Made by a program: the position numbers and the translations under genes
Assembly: GCA_930979925.1 (NCBI GenBank)
Contig: CAKNIB010000005.1
Coordinates: forward strand, 19,091-83,090
Source: an uncultured Clostridia bacterium
GTDB lineage: Bacteria; Bacillota; Clostridia; Christensenellales; UBA1242
Length of the DNA stretch: 64,000 nucleotides
Reading direction: 5' to 3'
Shown: positions 60,325-64,000 of the stretch, piece after piece
Layout of the letters: each line of letters begins with the position of its first letter
Position numbering within the stretch: position 1 is the stretch's first letter
Notes under the pieces: model-generated
The model's database searches: none
Seen by the model: the letters and a program-made list of their open reading frames with translations, nothing else
What the model was told of the DNA's origin: nothing

Positions 60325-60490
60325 TACACCCCTTGCGGGTCCGCATTTGCACCCGCAAAACCATATGGTTTTGTGGGAACCCGGTGGGAGGGAAACCAAA
60401 AGCACTGTGAGCGTCTTTCGCTAAAAGTGTGGTCCATAGCGGTTAGGCTTGAACCGTGCCCGCGTTATGGATTTGATGTCACCCAAATGT
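60325..60490. ncRNA. Candidate structured ncRNA or structured repeat, GC-rich against an AT-rich background
   Basis: TTGCGGGT..ACCCGCAA; AACCATATGGTT; CACTgtGAGCGtctttCGCTaaaAGTG; CCATAgCGGTTaggcttgAACCGtgcccgcgtTATGG; no coding potential seen. Confidence 0.4.
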
Positions 60491-60602
60491 GAGTCTTGCC
60501 TACTTTTCGTTTTTCAAAAACGAAAAGTATAATGCTGTGGCAATCTTTGATTGACACAGCATAAAAGAGCCCGAAAAGTTTTTCGGGCTCTTTGCAAGCC
60601 TC
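60491..60602. repeat. Cloverleaf palindromic element, copy D
   Basis: Outer stem GAGTCTTGC(60491-60499)/GCAAGCCTC(60594-60602); arms 60501-60529, 60532-60562, 60563-60593. Confidence 0.9.
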
Positions 60603-60708
60603 GCAATAAGAGATTTTCAACAAATATCTACATTTTTAATAAAACTTCTACATTATTGTAGATTATACTATTTCTTGCTATTTATATGGTTATGATAAAA
60701 TCTTTTTT

Positions 60709-60864
60709 GTGAAAAACAATTTCCTTTTTGTTATTGGGCTTGTGCTTTTTGCCATTCTTATTTGGTTAATCACCTCTATAAGTATCAACTACAGTTATCA
60801 AGAAGCCAAAACTAATACATATGTGCTTTTATGTGAAGACAATTTCACAAGTTTTTCCGAATAA
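60709..60864 (+). CDS. Possible 51-aa single-TM small protein (GTG start)
   Basis: MKNNFLFVIGLVLFAILIWLITSISINYSYQEAKTNTYVLLCEDNFTSFSE*; no clear SD, below the ORF-track cutoff. Confidence 0.3.
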   Translation: MKNNFLFVIGLVLFAILIWLITSISINYSYQEAKTNTYVLLCEDNFTSFSE

Positions 60865-61010
60865 TAACTATAAAAAGCAAAAAATTATCACTTTTTTATG
60901 TTTTTCTATATATTTTTATTGGTTTTATATAAATTTTTAATTGCAGTGCAAAAATAAACTCCTCTAAAAAACTTGCAAAATTTGACGAAATAATATATAA
61001 TAATGTCGCT

Positions 61011-61796
61011 ATGAGAATTATCAATCTATCTTCGGGAAGCGACGGCAATATTACATACATTGAGTCGGAAGAGGTCAAGCTCTTGCTCGACGATGGTTTG
61101 TCATGTCAAGAAACTGTTAAGCGCCTTGAAGTAATTGGAGTAAAACCTAACGAGCTTAATGCAATACTGGTAACTCATGAGCATTCTGACCACATTAAAG
61201 GCATTGATATCTTTTCAAGTAAGTATAACATCCCCGTTTACGCACATGAGGATGTTTGGGCTGGGCTTGATGATAAGCTCAAGAAAGTCTCAGCTTTAAA
61301 TCGTAAGATGTTTGACGATAATTTTGCTTTGCGCGACATTTTAGTAAGTCCTGTTGAAGTGCCTCATGATGTAAAGTGTTATGGGTACAGTTTTAGCAAA
61401 GGCAGGCAAAAGATAAGTGTTGTGACCGACCTTGGTCATATAACAGATAAGATTGTAAATTCCATCTCCGGCAGTCAAATAGTTTATCTTGAAGCAAACT
61501 ATGACCGCGTCATGCTCTACAATGGTACAAAGTATCCCCTCGCTCTAAAAAGGCGCATTGATGGCCCAAATGGTCATCTTTCTAATAATGTAAGTGCTGA
61601 AACGATAGAAAGACTAGCTGGGAATGGCTCAAGGCAGATAATACTTTCTCATTTAAGTAAAGAAAACAACAGCCCAGAGCTTGCATATAACTTTGTAAAA
61701 GACAAGCTCATGCAAGATGGTATAAAAGAGGGAGAGGATTTAAAAGTTGACGTCGCAACCACTCAGATTGGAGCTTTCTTTAGATTAAAACAGTAA
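61011..61796 (+). CDS. MBL-fold metallo-hydrolase (YycJ/WalJ-like)
   Basis: LSSGSDGNITYIE, LVTHEHSDHIKGI, VVTDLGHIT, YLEANYDRVM, ILSHLSKENNSPELA. Confidence 0.9.
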   Translation: MRIINLSSGSDGNITYIESEEVKLLLDDGLSCQETVKRLEVIGVKPNELNAILVTHEHSDHIKGIDIFSSKYNIPVYAHEDVWAGLDDKLKKVSALNRKMFDDNFALRDILVSPVEVPHDVKCYGYSFSKGRQKISVVTDLGHITDKIVNSISGSQIVYLEANYDRVMLYNGTKYPLALKRRIDGPNGHLSNNVSAETIERLAGNGSRQIILSHLSKENNSPELAYNFVKDKLMQDGIKEGEDLKVDVATTQIGAFFRLKQ

Positions 61797-61843
61797 TTAT
61801 TGCGGAAAAAGTCTAAGATATTTAGGAATTTTCGCAATTTTTT

Positions 61844-61885
61844 TATAATAAAGTATTGAAATTGGATGTTTTTTGTGATAGAATA
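61844..61885 (+). promoter_or_regulatory. Promoter for downstream ORF
   Basis: ttgaaa - 17 nt - tagaat. Confidence 0.5.
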
Positions 61886-61908
61886 TAAGTAACAAAATGG
61901 AGGGAATT

Positions 61909-64000
61909 ATGTCAAAGTTAATTCATAGCCTTATAGAAAACTTATTACAAAAGAATGGTGCAGGTCTTGATGACGTTATCTTAAAAAATCTAGATATCGA
62001 GACATCATACGATGCAAGACTTACTCAGCCTAACTGTTTGTCATCTCTTTTTATGCTGGATGTAAACAAAAATCCTAAATATGGTTTTATGAGAGTTTTT
62101 GAGTCTTATTCTGATTATAAAACAAGAATAACTATTGCAAAACACACAAAAAATGTTGAAAAACTTTTAGGTAGAGAAGAATACAAAGCTTATGAAAAAT
62201 TGTATGAGGATGTTTTGGCAAACATTCCAGATGAACACCCTGCTGTACAACTTCTTGCATTTATCACAATGGCAAAAGTATCTGCAAATATGTCTAAAGA
62301 CAGCGCTAGTATTGAGGCCGTTGTAAAGCTTGAAAAGGATTTAGAGGCCTACGTTTATCTTGCCTTGCAAAAAAACAATCCTTTTAAAACACAAGATGAA
62401 ATACAAAATAGAGTGCTTGACTATGTAAAAACTTATCAAGATATAGCAAAGTATGACGTTTACGATTATTTAAGACGTGTTGCTACTGGAAATATAATCA
62501 GCGTGCATTCTAACAGCAATTATGCAAATAAAAATTTTAATGATGCAAAAGCCGCCAATTCTCTAGTATATATCGACCCATTTGGCAAACAAAGATATTT
62601 AATTAATGCTAGAGATGAGGTTCCTGCTTTGTCGTTTGATATAAATGATCTTGTAAAAGGCAGCGGACTTCTTAGTGATGAAGGATTAACTGGCCACTCA
62701 AGATATATTCAAGAAGCTTTATGGAAAATTCGCGATAAAGTAGAAGAAAGCGCTGAAAAGAAGAATATAACTTTAAGTGATGATGAAAAGTTCTTGCAAA
62801 CTGCTATTGCATATTTGATTTTACTTGATAAAAACGGAGTAGAAGACCCCCTTGACATCATAGGAATAAGCCTTGCAAACCCTATCAGTGACATCGCACA
62901 GTTTACTGATAAAACACGTCTAAAGGCCATAATTGAAAGTGCTAGAGACGTGGCTGCTTCGGTGGACGGAAGTGTAAAAGATTCTTATAAAACAGCAGAT
63001 GAGCTTGCGGCTGAGGCTGAAAAAGTTGAAGAAGCTAGAGCAAGAAAAATGAAAGAAAGCAAAAAAACTGAAGAAGAGACTGAAGAAAATAATGCTCAAG
63101 CTGAAGAAATTGCTAGATTACAAGCAGAACTTGAAGAACTTAAGAAGGGTTCTAAAATACTAGCTAAAAATGTGCCAGATGAAAATAAGAAATATATCGC
63201 CTATGTTAATAGGAATTTAAAATATTATCAAAAAGTTGTTAAAAAACTTATTGAAAAACTTGGTGAAGAGGCTACTAGGTTTGCAGATCTAGAAAAATAC
63301 TATGACTTAAACGCTGATAAATATATTGACGAAGATATGACCGATAAAGAAAAAGCAGAATACGAAAGTAACGAAAAAGAACGTCAAAAATACAATAAAA
63401 AATATAAATCATCAGAGGATATTGAAGAGACTATAACAAGACTTTCTGTAAGCTTACTTCACATGAGTGAACTTTCAAAAGTTATGAGCGATGGTATTGT
63501 AGGTGGGAAAGAAAAACCTGATTCTGCTAAAATTGCTAAAGAATTGCATATAGCTCAAGAACAAATGGATGCCTACATTGAGTATTATGCCTTTGTAAAG
63601 AGCTTTAGTGAAGCAAACAAGTCAGAAAGATCAAGACTTACAACCGCTCATATAACTAAGTACTTAAAAGAACATGGAGATGGTCCACTTGCACAAACAT
63701 TAAAATTCTTAGGTACAAGCAAAATTAAACCTTCAAATAGCAAAGCAAAGACTAAGAAGGCTAAGCCAGAAGAAGTTGTCGTAGTAGAACGACCTGCAGA
63801 ATATGTGCAACCAGCTGAAGAGCCAATTGCTGTTAAAGAAATTCCTGCAGTACCGGCTGAAGAGCCAATTGCCGCTGAAGAACAACCTGCAGAATATGTG
63901 CAACCTGTTGAAGAACAACCTGTGCCAGTAAAAGAGTTAGCAGAAGAAGTTTCAGCAGAAACAGCACAAGACATGCAAGCCAAAGTTGACAAGATTATTA
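61909..64000 (+). CDS. Hypothetical charged coiled-coil protein, partial, with Pro/Glu/Ala-rich repeats at the window edge
   Basis: Manual translation from ATG after ggaggg: MSKLIHSLIENLLQKNGAGLDDVILKNLDIETS...; no stop before 64000. Confidence 0.8.
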   Translation, partial: MSKLIHSLIENLLQKNGAGLDDVILKNLDIETSYDARLTQPNCLSSLFMLDVNKNPKYGFMRVFESYSDYKTRITIAKHTKNVEKLLGREEYKAYEKLYEDVLANIPDEHPAVQLLAFITMAKVSANMSKDSASIEAVVKLEKDLEAYVYLALQKNNPFKTQDEIQNRVLDYVKTYQDIAKYDVYDYLRRVATGNIISVHSNSNYANKNFNDAKAANSLVYIDPFGKQRYLINARDEVPALSFDINDLVKGSGLLSDEGLTGHSRYIQEALWKIRDKVEESAEKKNITLSDDEKFLQTAIAYLILLDKNGVEDPLDIIGISLANPISDIAQFTDKTRLKAIIESARDVAASVDGSVKDSYKTADELAAEAEKVEEARARKMKESKKTEEETEENNAQAEEIARLQAELEELKKGSKILAKNVPDENKKYIAYVNRNLKYYQKVVKKLIEKLGEEATRFADLEKYYDLNADKYIDEDMTDKEKAEYESNEKERQKYNKKYKSSEDIEETITRLSVSLLHMSELSKVMSDGIVGGKEKPDSAKIAKELHIAQEQMDAYIEYYAFVKSFSEANKSERSRLTTAHITKYLKEHGDGPLAQTLKFLGTSKIKPSNSKAKTKKAKPEEVVVVERPAEYVQPAEEPIAVKEIPAVPAEEPIAAEEQPAEYVQPVEEQPVPVKELAEEVSAETAQDMQAKVDKII

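Noticed and set aside
61011-61796. MBL hydrolase plus neighbouring repeats as an antiviral system
   Set aside because: The protein fits the common YycJ/WalJ-like housekeeping family and no linked effector gene is present.

Overview
The window is a 64 kb, AT-rich chromosomal segment from a Firmicutes/Clostridia-like bacterium, probably an uncultured gut lineage. Most of it is housekeeping: alr, an LtaS-like sulfatase, a ZIP transporter, rnhB, tRNA-Arg(ACG), asnS, aspS, a U32 peptidase, a cardiolipin synthase, an ABC-F ATPase, glyS behind a T-box, two YugP-like peptidases, an ftsI/spoVD - ftsL-like - rsmH - CvpA-like cluster, metG and a YycJ-like MBL hydrolase. There is also a rubredoxin/rubrerythrin oxidative-stress cluster, a 3556-aa membrane-anchored surface protein and a 1270-aa SF1 helicase-nuclease. 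The most unusual signals are intergenic. (1) A family of ~111-116 bp cloverleaf elements, each an outer stem enclosing three back-to-back hairpins that fill nearly the whole element, occurs at 8835-8945, 23400-23515, 23666-23780 and 60491-60602. Stem sequences differ between copies but pairing is kept, and one copy abuts a truncated BspA-like LRR gene. (2) A ~50 bp repeat at ~50040 and ~60255 reads on the minus strand as TTGACA - spacer containing G8 - TATAAT-like -10, with spacers of 17 and 15 nt. This suggests phase-variable promoters. (3) A GC-rich structured stretch at 60325-60490 may be an ncRNA. (4) Structured direct repeats lie downstream of asnS. All calls were made by eye; no database or folding program was run.
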